DNA of 64,000 bases from Anaerotignum neopropionicum (GTDB lineage Bacteria > Bacillota > Clostridia > Lachnospirales > Anaerotignaceae): positions 186,001 through 250,000 of the forward strand of contig NZ_LRVM01000002.1 in NCBI RefSeq assembly GCF_001571775.1, given 5' to 3'. A model generated the notes under the pieces. The model did no database searches. It saw nothing but the letters and a program-made list of their open reading frames with translations, and was not told the origin of the DNA. Below, piece by piece: positions 8,310-16,354 of this stretch; position 1 is the first letter of the stretch; every line of letters starts with the position of its first letter. The position numbers and the translations under genes were made by a program.

Positions 8310-10025
8310 ATGGAGGGTAAATTAAATAAATCTCGTTTGAAACTGAAAAAATCTGAGTTAAAACGAGATAAAGCATTGGAAAAGGTACTAAAGAATAAGA
8401 AACAACGCAAAATGCAAAGAAAGTTCTATGAGAAAGAAAAGCCAAAGTCAAAGCTGGATTTTGGCGAAAATAAGGCAAAACCATCTGATAGGCTAATAGA
8501 CAACCCAAAACCATCTGATAGCTTGGTGGATATAGTAAAACCACAATCTAACATAATAGGAAAATTCAAGAATGTACCACAAAAGGCAGTTGCCAGTAAT
8601 ATTCATAAAGAAATTTCAGAAAGTGGAGATGACAATGTGGGAGTGAAAGCTACCCACGACAGCGAGCAGTCTGCTGAATTTATGGGTAGAAAATTGAAAT
8701 CAGCATACGAGCATCAGAAATTAAAGCCCTATAAAACCCTCGCAAAAGCGGAAAAAAAGTTGCAAAAATCACAGGTTAATTACACCTACAACAAGGCTAT
8801 GGCTGAAAATACGCAGTTAGGTAGCAGTCCATTTTCCAAGTGGAAACAAAAGCAAAATATCAAAAAGCAATATGCCAATGCTCGCAAAGCCGGTAATGTT
8901 ACCCGTAACACAGCCACCACCATTAAAGATATTGCAAAAAAAGGTATTGATACAGTTGCTGCGATTGCAGCGAATGCTGTGAAAAACCCTAGGATTTTAA
9001 TTATCAGCGGGTGCTTTCTGCTAATCATCATCATTTGCGGTGGTTTGTTCTCCTCTTGCTCTGTGATGCTCCAAGGTGGTTTTAATTCCATTGTGGGTAC
9101 TTCCTATAACTCTGAGGATGAGGATATTGTAGAGGTTGACAACGATTACAAAAACCTTGAAAAAGAGTTGAAGGATAAAATTGACAACATCGAAAGTGAT
9201 TATCCCGGTTACGATGAGTATCGTTATAACCTTGATGAGATTGGTCATAACGCCCATGAGCTTGCGTCCTATCTTACAGCCTTATTGAAATATTATAAGC
9301 CAAGTGAGGTGCAAGGCGAACTGCAACAGATTTTTGATTTACAGTATGCGTTGGAATTGGAACGAGTGGTAGAAATTCGTTACCGTACTAAAACGAGAAC
9401 GGACAGCGAGGGTAATTCTTATAAGGTAAAAGTACCTTATAAATACTATATTTTAAACATCGCTCTTACCAATACACCTATCAAAAACGTGGCTGAGGAT
9501 TTGCTTACTGCCGAGCAATTTGAATTATTTAGAGTATATCTTGAAACCAAAGGCAATAAGCCCAACGTTTTTGGAGACAAATACAGTGAAACCGATAGCA
9601 ATCAAGATTTAGAATATCAAGTACCCGCCCATAACCTTACTGATGAGGAGTTTGGAAAAATGCTCAAGGAAGCTGAGAAATATATAGGTTACCCCTATGT
9701 TTGGGGAGGCAGTAATCCCTCTACCTCTTTCGATTGCAGTGGTTTTGTATGCTGGGTTATCAATCAATCGGGTGTTGGCAACATCCCTCGTACCACAGCA
9801 ACAGGGATATATAATCAAACAACACCAATTCCCAAAAGCGAAGCAAAGCCGGGAGATATAATCTTCTTTGAGGGTACTTATGATAGTGCTGGGGCTGTGT
9901 CCCATGTTGGTATTTATGTCGGTGATGGAATGATGATCCATTGCGGAAATCCCATTGGTTACGCCAATGTAAATAGCGGATACTGGCAAGATCATTTTTA
10001 TGCTTATGGCAGAATACAACCGTAG
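8310..10025 (+). CDS. Membrane-anchored NlpC/P60 peptidoglycan hydrolase of the transfer system
   Basis: A 571-aa protein: a long basic cytoplasmic N-terminus, one membrane segment (ILIISGCFLLIIIICGGLF, about residues 229-247), a linker, and a C-terminal NlpC/P60 cysteine peptidase. The catalytic Cys is in FDCSGFVCWVI (about 474) and the catalytic His in SHVGIYV (about 530). It opens the cell wall for DNA transfer, the VirB1-like role. ATG at 8310 is preferred, with GAGG upstream; a TTG five codons earlier is possible. It is the last core gene before a cargo-like insertion (CPCC gene). Confidence 0.9.
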   Translation: MEGKLNKSRLKLKKSELKRDKALEKVLKNKKQRKMQRKFYEKEKPKSKLDFGENKAKPSDRLIDNPKPSDSLVDIVKPQSNIIGKFKNVPQKAVASNIHKEISESGDDNVGVKATHDSEQSAEFMGRKLKSAYEHQKLKPYKTLAKAEKKLQKSQVNYTYNKAMAENTQLGSSPFSKWKQKQNIKKQYANARKAGNVTRNTATTIKDIAKKGIDTVAAIAANAVKNPRILIISGCFLLIIIICGGLFSSCSVMLQGGFNSIVGTSYNSEDEDIVEVDNDYKNLEKELKDKIDNIESDYPGYDEYRYNLDEIGHNAHELASYLTALLKYYKPSEVQGELQQIFDLQYALELERVVEIRYRTKTRTDSEGNSYKVKVPYKYYILNIALTNTPIKNVAEDLLTAEQFELFRVYLETKGNKPNVFGDKYSETDSNQDLEYQVPAHNLTDEEFGKMLKEAEKYIGYPYVWGGSNPSTSFDCSGFVCWVINQSGVGNIPRTTATGIYNQTTPIPKSEAKPGDIIFFEGTYDSAGAVSHVGIYVGDGMMIHCGNPIGYANVNSGYWQDHFYAYGRIQP

Positions 10026-10138
10026 AGTGGATTTTTTGTTTCAAAGGTAGTATCATTATATGTAAATTATTTTGATAATTAAGCAGCCTTTGGAATAAGG
10101 CTTTTTGTGAGGAATATATATTAGGTGGTGAGAAACAA

Positions 10139-10471
10139 TTGGGATATAAGCATTTACATTCACCTGAAATAACAAGCGATTGTAAGAAAGAACCAGAGTC
10201 TGAAAAAATTTGTGAAGCAAAAGGAATTTACCCTTGTCCATGTTGTGGTTATCGTACATATCCTGTTCCTAAAGAAGAAGCTATAGCATATATATGTCCT
10301 GTTTGTTTTTGGGAGAATGATATGTTCACATCAAGTGATGATGAGCCAAGTGATGAAAACCATGGGATGACATTAAATGAAGGTCGAAGGAATTACAGCT
10401 TGTTTGGAGCTTGCTCCCAAGATATGCTTTTTTATGTTAGAAAACCAAAACCAGAAGAACTTGTAAAATGA
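10139..10471 (+). CDS. CPCC-type cysteine-rich protein
   Basis: This 110-aa protein carries CPCCGYRTYP and ICPVCFWENDMF, a four-cysteine, probably zinc-binding knuckle characteristic of the CPCC/cysteine-rich family. It starts with TTG behind GGTGGTG. The family often occurs as single genes in accessory regions, next to immunity or stress genes; its function is not established. It is not a usual component of the transfer operon, and its more spacious surroundings (113 bases before, 119 after) suggest it was acquired there. Confidence 0.75.
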   Translation: MGYKHLHSPEITSDCKKEPESEKICEAKGIYPCPCCGYRTYPVPKEEAIAYICPVCFWENDMFTSSDDEPSDENHGMTLNEGRRNYSLFGACSQDMLFYVRKPKPEELVK

Positions 10472-10541
10472 GCACCATCGCATTGAGAACCAAAACAGCA
10501 AAAGCGAATAAAATCTAAATGATAAATTATGCGAAATCAAG

Positions 10542-10565
10542 AAAGACGGGAGAAATCTCGTCTTT
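10542..10565 (+). terminator. Hairpin with T-run before DUF4315 gene
   Basis: AAAGACG and CGTCTTT flank a short loop, giving a stable stem that runs into TTTTT. An outer GCGAAA...TTTTTGCG pairing lengthens it. It lies between the CPCC gene and the DUF4315 gene and would be inside a longer reading of the latter, which supports the later TTG start of that gene. Confidence 0.65.
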
Positions 10566-10590
10566 TTGCGTATTTAAGGAGGAAAATTTA

Positions 10591-10830
10591 TTGCAAAACA
10601 AGTTAACTAAAATCAAAAAGGATATTCATAGAACAGAAGAAAAAATCACTGAATACCAAAGCAAGCTAAAATCCTTGCAAAAGGAAAAGACAGACCTTGA
10701 AAATCTAATGATGATTGATGTGCTTAGAAAACACAAGGTAAATCACAACGATTTGCCTACAATATTGCAGATTTTCGAGGAAGAAAAAGGTTCAAGTGTA
10801 CCACTTAAAATAAACAATACGGAGGAATAA
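10591..10830 (+). CDS. DUF4315 family protein
   Basis: A 79-aa, highly charged, coiled-coil protein (KLTKIKKDIHRTEEKITEYQ). DUF4315 proteins are constant members of CTn/Tn1549-like modules, located just before the DUF4366 protein. TTG at 10591 is chosen because AAGGAGG lies nine bases upstream and because an earlier ATG (10519) would read through a terminator-like hairpin. Function unknown; the coiled coil suggests it binds a partner protein of the transfer apparatus. Confidence 0.8.
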   Translation: MQNKLTKIKKDIHRTEEKITEYQSKLKSLQKEKTDLENLMMIDVLRKHKVNHNDLPTILQIFEEEKGSSVPLKINNTEE

Positions 10831-10834
10831 CAAA

Positions 10835-11491
10835 ATGAAAAGATTTAAAATGTTTACTACAATGTTGGTAATGAGCGTACTATCTTATTCAATGTCAACC
10901 GTAGCCTTTGCAGGTGGCGGTTCTGAATACGACGAAACCTCACCTGTGGCTGTGACACCAAAGGACGAAGCCGTACCCCTTACACCGGAGGGCAATTTGA
11001 CTCTTGTAGATGATATTACCACCACTGACGAAACTGACAAGCAGTTTATCACGGCAGTTTCAAAAAATGGTAACTATTTTTACTTAGTCATTGACCGTGC
11101 AGGAGATAGTGATAATGTATACCTACTTAATATGATTGATGAAGCCGATTTAATGTCATTGATGGAGGGTGAACCCGCTAAGATGGAGGAAAAGCCAACA
11201 ATCCAAGAACCCGTGCCTACTCCCGCAGAGCCAACAGAAGAACCAACAGATGATAATACAGATGAAACCAAAAGTAACACCTTACCGCTGTTAGTGCTTG
11301 TATTGGCTATGTGCGGCGGAGGTGCTTTTTATTATCTCAAATTTGTTAAGGGCAAAAATACTCATAAAGGTTCTACCAATTTGAATGAACTCAGCGACGA
11401 TGAATATTCCGACGATGAGGAAGAATACGAGCTTGACGAGGATGATAGCTATTTAGCAGATGATGAAAATACAGATTACAGGGAGGAATAA
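10835..11491 (+). CDS. DUF4366 secreted/membrane transfer protein
   Basis: This 218-aa protein has an N-terminal signal sequence (hydrophobic residues 8-26, cleavage likely after AFA), an extracellular DUF4366 domain (VSKNGNYFYLVIDRAGDSDN, YLLNMIDEADL), a proline/threonine-rich spacer and a C-terminal membrane segment (about 148-170), followed by a very acidic cytoplasmic tail. DUF4366 proteins belong to the conjugation apparatus of clostridial elements. Ribosome site GGAGG precedes the ATG; five bases separate it from the DUF4315 gene. Confidence 0.85.
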   Translation: MKRFKMFTTMLVMSVLSYSMSTVAFAGGGSEYDETSPVAVTPKDEAVPLTPEGNLTLVDDITTTDETDKQFITAVSKNGNYFYLVIDRAGDSDNVYLLNMIDEADLMSLMEGEPAKMEEKPTIQEPVPTPAEPTEEPTDDNTDETKSNTLPLLVLVLAMCGGGAFYYLKFVKGKNTHKGSTNLNELSDDEYSDDEEEYELDEDDSYLADDENTDYREE

Positions 11492-11494
11492 AAA

Positions 11495-13567
11495 TTGAGA
11501 CTAGTCATTGCAGAAAAACCATCGGTGGCACAGAGTATTGCAAAGGTGCTGGGTGCTACCGATAAAAAAGAGGGATACCTTGAGGGCAATGGGTATTTCG
11601 TATCGTGGTGCGTTGGGCATTTGGTAGGTCTTGCCGGTACCGAGAAATATAATGAAAATTATAAAATATGGGATTTAAAGGATTTGCCTATTATTCCACA
11701 GAGCTTTGAATACGAGGTATCAAAGGGTAAGGAAAAACAGATTAAAATCCTTTGTAAGCTGTTAAATGATCCTAAAGTAGATGTAGTTATCAATGCCTGC
11801 GATGCCGGGCGTGAGGGTGAGCTTATCTTTCGCCTGGTGTATCAATTTGCCAAGTGTCAAAAGACGATGAAAAGGCTTTGGATCTCTTCTATGGAGGATA
11901 GTGCCATACAAAAAGGTTTTGAAAATCTAAAAGACGGAACTGGTTTTGATCTGATTTATGAAAGTGCTGCTTGCAGACAAAAAGCTGATTGGATTGTGGG
12001 CATTAATGCTACAAGGTTGTTTTCGCTGCTCTACAATCAGCAACTAAACGTAGGCAGAGTGATGTCTCCTACGCTTTCTATGATTGTGGAGCGTAATGCA
12101 AGCATAAAAGCCTTTCGTCCTACACCATTTTATACCATTGTCCTTGATAACGGCGCAGTGGTCTTTACCTCTGAAAAAAAGGAGGGAAAGGTACATGCGG
12201 AGGAACTTCTTAAAAGGTGCAAAAATCAGCATTTAGTAGTTACAAGCATTGAAAATAAGGAAAAGGCAGAAAAACCGCCAAAACTGTATGACCTTACCAC
12301 TTTGCAGCGAGAAGCCAATCGTAAATTAGGCTTTACTGCCAATCAAACATTGGAATATATCCAAAGCCTTTATGAAAAGAAGCTATGTACCTATCCAAGA
12401 ACCGACAGTCGATTTTTAACTGAGGATATGGTAGATATCTTACCGGAGCTGTTACTATATGCTTTGACAACTTTGCGATTTCCAAGGGACGAAGAATTTG
12501 ATGTACCTTGCAATGCTCAGCTTGTGATTGACAGCAGCAAGGTTACAGACCACCATGCCATTATTCCCACCAAGAGCCTAGCAAACTATGATATAGAACA
12601 GCTTCCATACGGAGAAAAAGCAGTCTTGACACTCATCATGTTAAGGCTGCTTTCTGCTTTAGGGGATAACCACAGATATAGCGAAACGGTGGTAACTGCA
12701 GGCTGTGGCGATGTTGTTTTTACGACCAAAGGCAAAACTATTTTGCAAAATGGCTTTATGGAATACGAAGTGCTCCTTAACTTGGCGGAGAAACAGGACG
12801 AAAAATCACTTCCTCTTATGGCTGAAGGCGAAGTTATTGAAAATTGTAACGCAGAAATGAAGGAAGGCAAAACTTCTCCACCTAAGCAATTTACCGAGGA
12901 CACCTTGCTTTTGGCTATGGAAACAACGGGTAAAGACGAAAATATTGAAAAAGAGTTTTGCGGTATTGGAACCCCTGCTACTCGTGCAGGCATTATTGAA
13001 AAACTCATTAGTGTAAATCTCTTGGAACGCAAGGGGGATAAGAAAACAAAGTATCTTCTGCCGACAGATAAGGGTAACGCCCTCATCACTATTTTGCCCG
13101 AAAGTATCCAATCCCCACTGACTACGGCTGAATGGGAAGAAAAGCTAAAATTCATTGAAACGGGCGATTTGTCTGCAAATGAATTTCTATCGGAAATTTC
13201 TAAAACGACCGAGAACCTTGTCAGGACCTATGATGTGGTAAAAGGAAGTGAACAGCTTTTTCCCTCACAAAACAAGGTGATTGGAAAATGCCCAAGGTGT
13301 GGTAGTAATGTAATCGAGAATAAAAAAGGATTTTGCTGTGAAAATAGAACCTGCGGTTTTGCCCTCTGGAAAGAAAATAAGTTTTTTACTTCCAAGAAGA
13401 AAACCCTAACCGAAAAAATAGTAAAAGACCTTTTAACCACAGGCAAATGCAAGTTAACAGGCTGTTATTCAGAAAAAACAGGTAAAACTTACAATGCTAC
13501 TGTTTCCATTGATGAAACAGGAGGTAAATATGTCAACTTCGTTTTAGAATTTGAAAAAAGGGGATAA
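11495..13567 (+). CDS. topB: DNA topoisomerase III (conjugative element type)
   Basis: A 690-aa type IA topoisomerase. The Toprim domain is N-terminal (LVIAEKPSVAQSIAKVLG; acidic DAGREGELIFRL near residue 108). The catalytic tyrosine lies in CTYPRTDSRFL (about 300), and a C-terminal zinc ribbon (CPRCGSN...CCENRTCGF, about 599-625) is present. Such TraE-like enzymes resolve plasmid or ICE DNA during conjugative replication. Start is TTG at 11495 behind GGGAGGA. It lies between DUF4366 and a large hypothetical gene, as in related elements. Confidence 0.95.
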   Translation: MRLVIAEKPSVAQSIAKVLGATDKKEGYLEGNGYFVSWCVGHLVGLAGTEKYNENYKIWDLKDLPIIPQSFEYEVSKGKEKQIKILCKLLNDPKVDVVINACDAGREGELIFRLVYQFAKCQKTMKRLWISSMEDSAIQKGFENLKDGTGFDLIYESAACRQKADWIVGINATRLFSLLYNQQLNVGRVMSPTLSMIVERNASIKAFRPTPFYTIVLDNGAVVFTSEKKEGKVHAEELLKRCKNQHLVVTSIENKEKAEKPPKLYDLTTLQREANRKLGFTANQTLEYIQSLYEKKLCTYPRTDSRFLTEDMVDILPELLLYALTTLRFPRDEEFDVPCNAQLVIDSSKVTDHHAIIPTKSLANYDIEQLPYGEKAVLTLIMLRLLSALGDNHRYSETVVTAGCGDVVFTTKGKTILQNGFMEYEVLLNLAEKQDEKSLPLMAEGEVIENCNAEMKEGKTSPPKQFTEDTLLLAMETTGKDENIEKEFCGIGTPATRAGIIEKLISVNLLERKGDKKTKYLLPTDKGNALITILPESIQSPLTTAEWEEKLKFIETGDLSANEFLSEISKTTENLVRTYDVVKGSEQLFPSQNKVIGKCPRCGSNVIENKKGFCCENRTCGFALWKENKFFTSKKKTLTEKIVKDLLTTGKCKLTGCYSEKTGKTYNATVSIDETGGKYVNFVLEFEKRG

Positions 13568-13570
13568 GTG

Positions 13571-14677
13571 ATGAGTGATTATCAAGTAAAAGATTTCATG
13601 GAATTGGTCAATCAAAATCCAAAAGAGGTTTTGTTTGCTCTAACCAACGATCAGAATTTGAGGGATAGAGTGAAAAAGCTTGTAAATATGTGCGATATTG
13701 GGCAGGACTTGGATACTCCCCACAGTTTTGAGGAGCTAAGTATGATTTACGATTACACAAAGGATATTTGGTTAAAGTCAGAAGATTATGCTCTGGCGGA
13801 TATTCAGTATTTTGCAGCAAAGGCAATCAACTACAATATAATTGATGTGTCCACTCTTTCCATTATTCCTCACAGAGAGTTTATTGATGCCCTTTGTGAT
13901 GATAATACCGATGCGCTATATAAAGCTGCACTGAATGTATTAGAAAATACCGATGATCGGCTTTTCTTTGACAAAGAAAATGGTTCACTGACTTGGCTAT
14001 ACTACAATCCCGATAGCATTGCAGGTGGACAATTTGTGCAGAATACGCTGTCCTACGAACAGATTTTAGAGGTTGCTAAAATTACAAGTAATCCACAGGA
14101 TTTTTTCTATGACCAGTTAGAAAGCAGAGCAAAACAAGAACTGGGCGATATTGATACCGATGAATTTGTTGCTAGGCGGGCAACTTTTTTAAGTGGTAGC
14201 CATACTCTTTCCGGCATATCGGAAAACACAATGAAAGCTCTAATTACTCTTGCAAAGGAAAGAGAAAACTACCTCAAGACCGCTGAAATGAGCAGTGAGC
14301 AAAATTATAATCAAATTGATGGTATTATCAACAACGAGCTCCCTCGCACCATTGGTGGATATGCTGTTACCGAAAACCATATTGTTGGCAATTATGAGTT
14401 TGCCTTTGGTGAAAATGAAAAGGCTCCCTCACCTTATGGCTCTTGGCAAAGGAATATTAAAAACGATGAAGAACGAGCTGATGGCGATAACTGGTTTTGG
14501 GGGCATTATTTCATTGACAAAGACAAGGCTGTTTCCGATTTTAAGGAACGCATCAAAGATGCTTTGGAAGAAGTGGCTACGAAAAGCCACTCAGTTACCA
14601 CAAAGCTAAAAGCCTTTAAAGAACTGGAAAACCAAAGCGAAGGTGCAATTCATAAAAACAAAAACTTTGAGCGATAA
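13571..14677 (+). CDS. Conserved conjugative-element protein of unknown function
   Basis: A 368-aa soluble, acidic protein directly downstream of topB. ATG at 13571 is preferred over the overlapping GTG at 13568, with GGGG in the topB end as ribosome site. The C-terminal part (GGYAVTENHIVGNYEF, GDNWFWGHYF) looks like a compact conserved domain, but I cannot name the family. No membrane segment or catalytic motif is visible. It closes the transfer operon, since a promoter for the next gene pair starts right after it. Confidence 0.7.
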   Translation: MSDYQVKDFMELVNQNPKEVLFALTNDQNLRDRVKKLVNMCDIGQDLDTPHSFEELSMIYDYTKDIWLKSEDYALADIQYFAAKAINYNIIDVSTLSIIPHREFIDALCDDNTDALYKAALNVLENTDDRLFFDKENGSLTWLYYNPDSIAGGQFVQNTLSYEQILEVAKITSNPQDFFYDQLESRAKQELGDIDTDEFVARRATFLSGSHTLSGISENTMKALITLAKERENYLKTAEMSSEQNYNQIDGIINNELPRTIGGYAVTENHIVGNYEFAFGENEKAPSPYGSWQRNIKNDEERADGDNWFWGHYFIDKDKAVSDFKERIKDALEEVATKSHSVTTKLKAFKELENQSEGAIHKNKNFER

Positions 14678-14683
14678 TACCCG

Positions 14684-14712
14684 TTGACAATATGGGATAA
14701 ATCCCATATAAT
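14684..14712 (+). promoter_or_regulatory. Promoter with built-in palindromic operator, toxin-antitoxin operon
   Basis: A near-perfect sigma-A promoter: TTGACA (14684-14689), a 17-base spacer and TATAAT (14707-14712). The spacer and the first bases of the -10 box form a perfect palindrome, ATATGGGAT-AA-ATCCCATAT (14690-14709). A dimeric repressor bound there would block polymerase. The natural candidate is the HTH antitoxin encoded two genes downstream, which fits autoregulation of type II toxin-antitoxin operons. Confidence 0.85.
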
Positions 14713-14754
14713 ATTAGTGAGGATAAACACATATCCTATAAAGGTGGATTACAA

Positions 14755-15114
14755 ATGACAGATTTTGAAATCGAATTTTATAAAAATCAAAATGGAGATG
14801 TTCCGGTTAAAGATTTTGTCCTTTCTCTTGATACAAAAATGGGAGCCAAGATGTTGCGGTGCATTGAAATTTTAAGGAAGAACGGAAATGATTTACGAGA
14901 GCCATATACAAAGCCTTTAGGTAATGGCATATTTGAACTTAGAGCAAAACAAGGGAGTGATATTTCAAGGGTGTTATATTTTTTCGTAATAGGGAGAAAA
15001 ATAGTGCTAACAAACGGTTTTATCAAAAAGACGGCGAAAACACCACCTAAAGAAATTGACCTTGCTGAAAAGTACCGCAAGGATTATTTAGAAAAAAATG
15101 GAAAGGAGTTGTAA
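14755..15114 (+). CDS. RelE/HigB-like (Gp49 family) toxin
   Basis: This 119-aa protein has the fold signature of HigB/Gp49-type mRNA interferases: MTDFEIEFYKNQNGDVPVKDF at the start, then LGNGIFELRAKQGSDISRVLYFF and the conserved FIKKTAKTPPKEI near the C-terminus. It probably cleaves mRNA on the ribosome when its antitoxin is degraded. GGTGG precedes the ATG, and the antitoxin gene follows after two bases. Toxin-first order is characteristic of HigBA. In an ICE such a pair stabilises maintenance. Not frameshifted; appears intact. Confidence 0.9.
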   Translation: MTDFEIEFYKNQNGDVPVKDFVLSLDTKMGAKMLRCIEILRKNGNDLREPYTKPLGNGIFELRAKQGSDISRVLYFFVIGRKIVLTNGFIKKTAKTPPKEIDLAEKYRKDYLEKNGKEL

Positions 15115-15116
15115 TT

Positions 15117-15416
15117 ATGCATGATGATTTTGATAGACTTTTAGAACAAGAATTGAAAGATCCTGAATTTCAAAAAGAATGGAATGTTCTTGAGCCAGAG
15201 TTTAATATCATTCAAGCAATGATAGATGCTAGAAAAAATAGTCACCTTACACAAAAGGAGCTTGCACAAAAAACCGGCATCAACCAAGCAGACATCAGCA
15301 AACTTGAAAATGGCAATGCAAATCCCACTCTTTCCCTTTTACAAAGGCTGGCTGAAGGAATGGATATGCAGTTGAAACTTGAGTTTATTCCAAAACAAGA
15401 AATTGTCATAAAATAA
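15117..15416 (+). CDS. HigA-like HTH (XRE) antitoxin
   Basis: A 99-aa protein with an XRE helix-turn-helix (LTQKELAQKTGINQADISKL, about residues 43-62, then ENGNANPTLSLLQRLAEGM). The N-terminal third probably wraps the toxin. It should neutralise the upstream HigB-like toxin and bind the 20-base palindrome in the operon promoter. Ribosome site AAGGAG overlaps the end of the toxin gene. A bidirectional terminator follows. Confidence 0.9.
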   Translation: MHDDFDRLLEQELKDPEFQKEWNVLEPEFNIIQAMIDARKNSHLTQKELAQKTGINQADISKLENGNANPTLSLLQRLAEGMDMQLKLEFIPKQEIVIK

Positions 15417-15419
15417 TGA

Positions 15420-15467
15420 AAAACAATCCCGATACAAGGATGAATTTTTTTGTATCGGGATTGTTTT
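15420..15467. terminator. Bidirectional terminator
   Basis: Eighteen-base perfect arms (15420-15437 and 15450-15467) with core ATCCCGATAC/GTATCGGGAT, AAAA on one side and TTTT on the other. It serves the antitoxin gene on the plus strand and the convergent ribbon-helix-helix gene on the minus strand, whose stop codon lies within the right arm. Confidence 0.85.
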
Positions 15468-15669
15468 AGTTTTTCCTAGGTGGCTTTACATTGACATCAG
15501 GAGCAATAGCTCCTTCAATTTTACCATGTATTTTCTCGAAGTCTGCAATGTTTTGACGCACAAGAACCAAGACGTGGCTGTTAACAGAACGTCCCTCGTA
15601 ATCGGCAACATACGCTATTTTATCTAACATTTCTTGAGGAAAACGAATAGTTACACCTTTTACATTCAT
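15466..15669 (-). CDS. Ribbon-helix-helix (Arc-like) DNA-binding protein
   Basis: A 67-aa protein whose first 50 residues fit a ribbon-helix-helix fold: beta strand GVTIRFP, then helix QEMLDKIAYVADYEGRSVNS and a second helix with RQNIADFEK. Such Arc/CopG-type proteins are small transcription repressors. AAGGAG precedes the ATG. It is divergent from the 15780 gene, and the space between them has inverted ATACWGTAT sites that are likely its operators. A proline-rich tail follows the DNA-binding part. Confidence 0.8.
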   Translation of the reverse strand: MNVKGVTIRFPQEMLDKIAYVADYEGRSVNSHVLVLVRQNIADFEKIHGKIEGAIAPDVNVKPPRKN

Positions 15670-15685
15670 AAGAACACTCCTTTTA

Positions 15686-15752
15686 GTTATACTGTATGTT
15701 TATTCTATAACTAAAGTATGATATAATTAGATTTATAATTATACAGTATAAC
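15686..15752. promoter_or_regulatory. Paired inverted operator-like sites in divergent promoter region
   Basis: GTTATACTGTAT (15686-15697) and its exact inverse ATACAGTATAAC (15741-15752) flank the AT-rich promoter region. Each arm also contains a smaller palindrome, ATAC-N-GTAT, centred at 15693 and 15745. Two matching sites 52 bases apart between a ribbon-helix-helix gene and the gene it faces suggest cooperative repression of both. Confidence 0.6.
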
Positions 15753-15779
15753 CATAAAATGAAAAAAGGAGTTGTTAAT

Positions 15780-16016
15780 ATGAGTAATCGTAGTGTTTAC
15801 AGAAAAATAGCAAAGCAAAATGGTATAAGCATGAAAGAAGTCAAAATCGAAATGCAGGCAGCACTTGAATACGCTTTTACATCGAATGACGATAGTATTA
15901 TAAAAGCCTATCAGGAGCAGGTTCCCCGCAGGGGAGAAGTCCCCACACCCGAAGAATTTATAAAATATGCTGTCAACAATCAAATATCAAAAATTCAATC
16001 CCGATATAAGGACTAA
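15780..16016 (+). CDS. Small conserved protein with Spo0A-C-like helix-turn-helix resemblance
   Basis: A 78-aa protein. ATG at 15780 is chosen because AAAGGAG lies at the right distance; an ATG seven codons earlier lacks one. The stretch YRKIAKQNGISMKEVKIEMQ followed by AALEYAF resembles the recognition region of the Spo0A C-terminal domain, but the similarity is short and function is not assured. It is divergent from the ribbon-helix-helix gene and shares its operators. Its last ~35 codons are repeated, in decayed form, at about 16203-16310. Confidence 0.7.
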   Translation: MSNRSVYRKIAKQNGISMKEVKIEMQAALEYAFTSNDDSIIKAYQEQVPRRGEVPTPEEFIKYAVNNQISKIQSRYKD

Positions 16017-16036
16017 CCTCTTAGTATTGGGATATA

Positions 16037-16078
16037 ATTAAAAGCTGGACATGTTGGATTACGTGTGCAGCTTTTAAT
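16037..16078 (+). terminator. Hairpin after the 15780 gene
   Basis: Arms ATTAAAAGCTG (16037-16047) and CAGCTTTTAAT (16068-16078) are fully complementary, with a further ACA/TGT pairing inside. The stem is followed by CATATTTTC. It is a plausible terminator for the small upstream gene, though the T-run is weak. Confidence 0.5.
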
Positions 16079-16167
16079 CATATTTTCATCAAATAGCGGC
16101 AATGTGAAAAATTCTATAAGACCTATTTCTAAGCCCCAATATATCTCATGAATTACCCAAAGTTTTA

Positions 16168-16186
16168 TAAGTGATAGGATCACTTA
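16168..16186. promoter_or_regulatory. Palindrome TAAGTGAT-agg-ATCACTTA
   Basis: A perfect 8-base inverted repeat with a 3-base centre in the non-coding stretch before the giant methylase gene. It could be an operator; no matching copy was found elsewhere in the window. Confidence 0.4.
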
Positions 16187-16202
16187 AATACACGTATATG
16201 TC

Positions 16203-16310
16203 GTAAGGGAGAAGTCCCCGCACCCGGAAGAATTTATAAAATATGCTGTCAACAAGATAAAAGCAATCAAATAACAAAAAATCAATCCCGATACAAGGGC
16301 AAACCTCTTT
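16203..16310 (+). pseudogene. Decayed partial duplicate of the 15780 gene's 3' end
   Basis: The run from GGGAGAAGTCCCCGCACCC to the terminator repeats the end of the small gene at 15926-16010 almost base for base, with an extra inserted segment (GATAAAAGCAATC) and no upstream start. It probably arose by duplication or recombination between related small genes of two elements. Nothing suggests it is translated. Confidence 0.65.
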
Positions 16311-16327
16311 GTGTCGGGATTTTTTTG
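16284..16327 (+). terminator. Rho-independent terminator before giant methylase gene
   Basis: AATCCCGATACA (16284) pairs with TGTGTCGGGATT (ending 16321) and runs into TTTTTTT. It has the same core as the terminator at 15420. It isolates the giant methylase gene from upstream transcription. Confidence 0.8.
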
Positions 16328-16354
16328 TTCAAAATCAAATTTAAGGAGGAGCGA

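Noticed and set aside
8470-8545. Two near-identical AAACCATCTGATAG blocks in the NlpC/P60 gene
   Set aside because: They encode a short repeated segment (KPSDRLIDN / KPSDSLVDI) in the disordered N-terminal region; a minor internal repeat, not a separate feature.
10519-10590. Longer N-terminus for the DUF4315 protein from ATG 10519
   Set aside because: It would read through a terminator-like hairpin and lacks a ribosome site, while TTG 10591 follows AAGGAGG.
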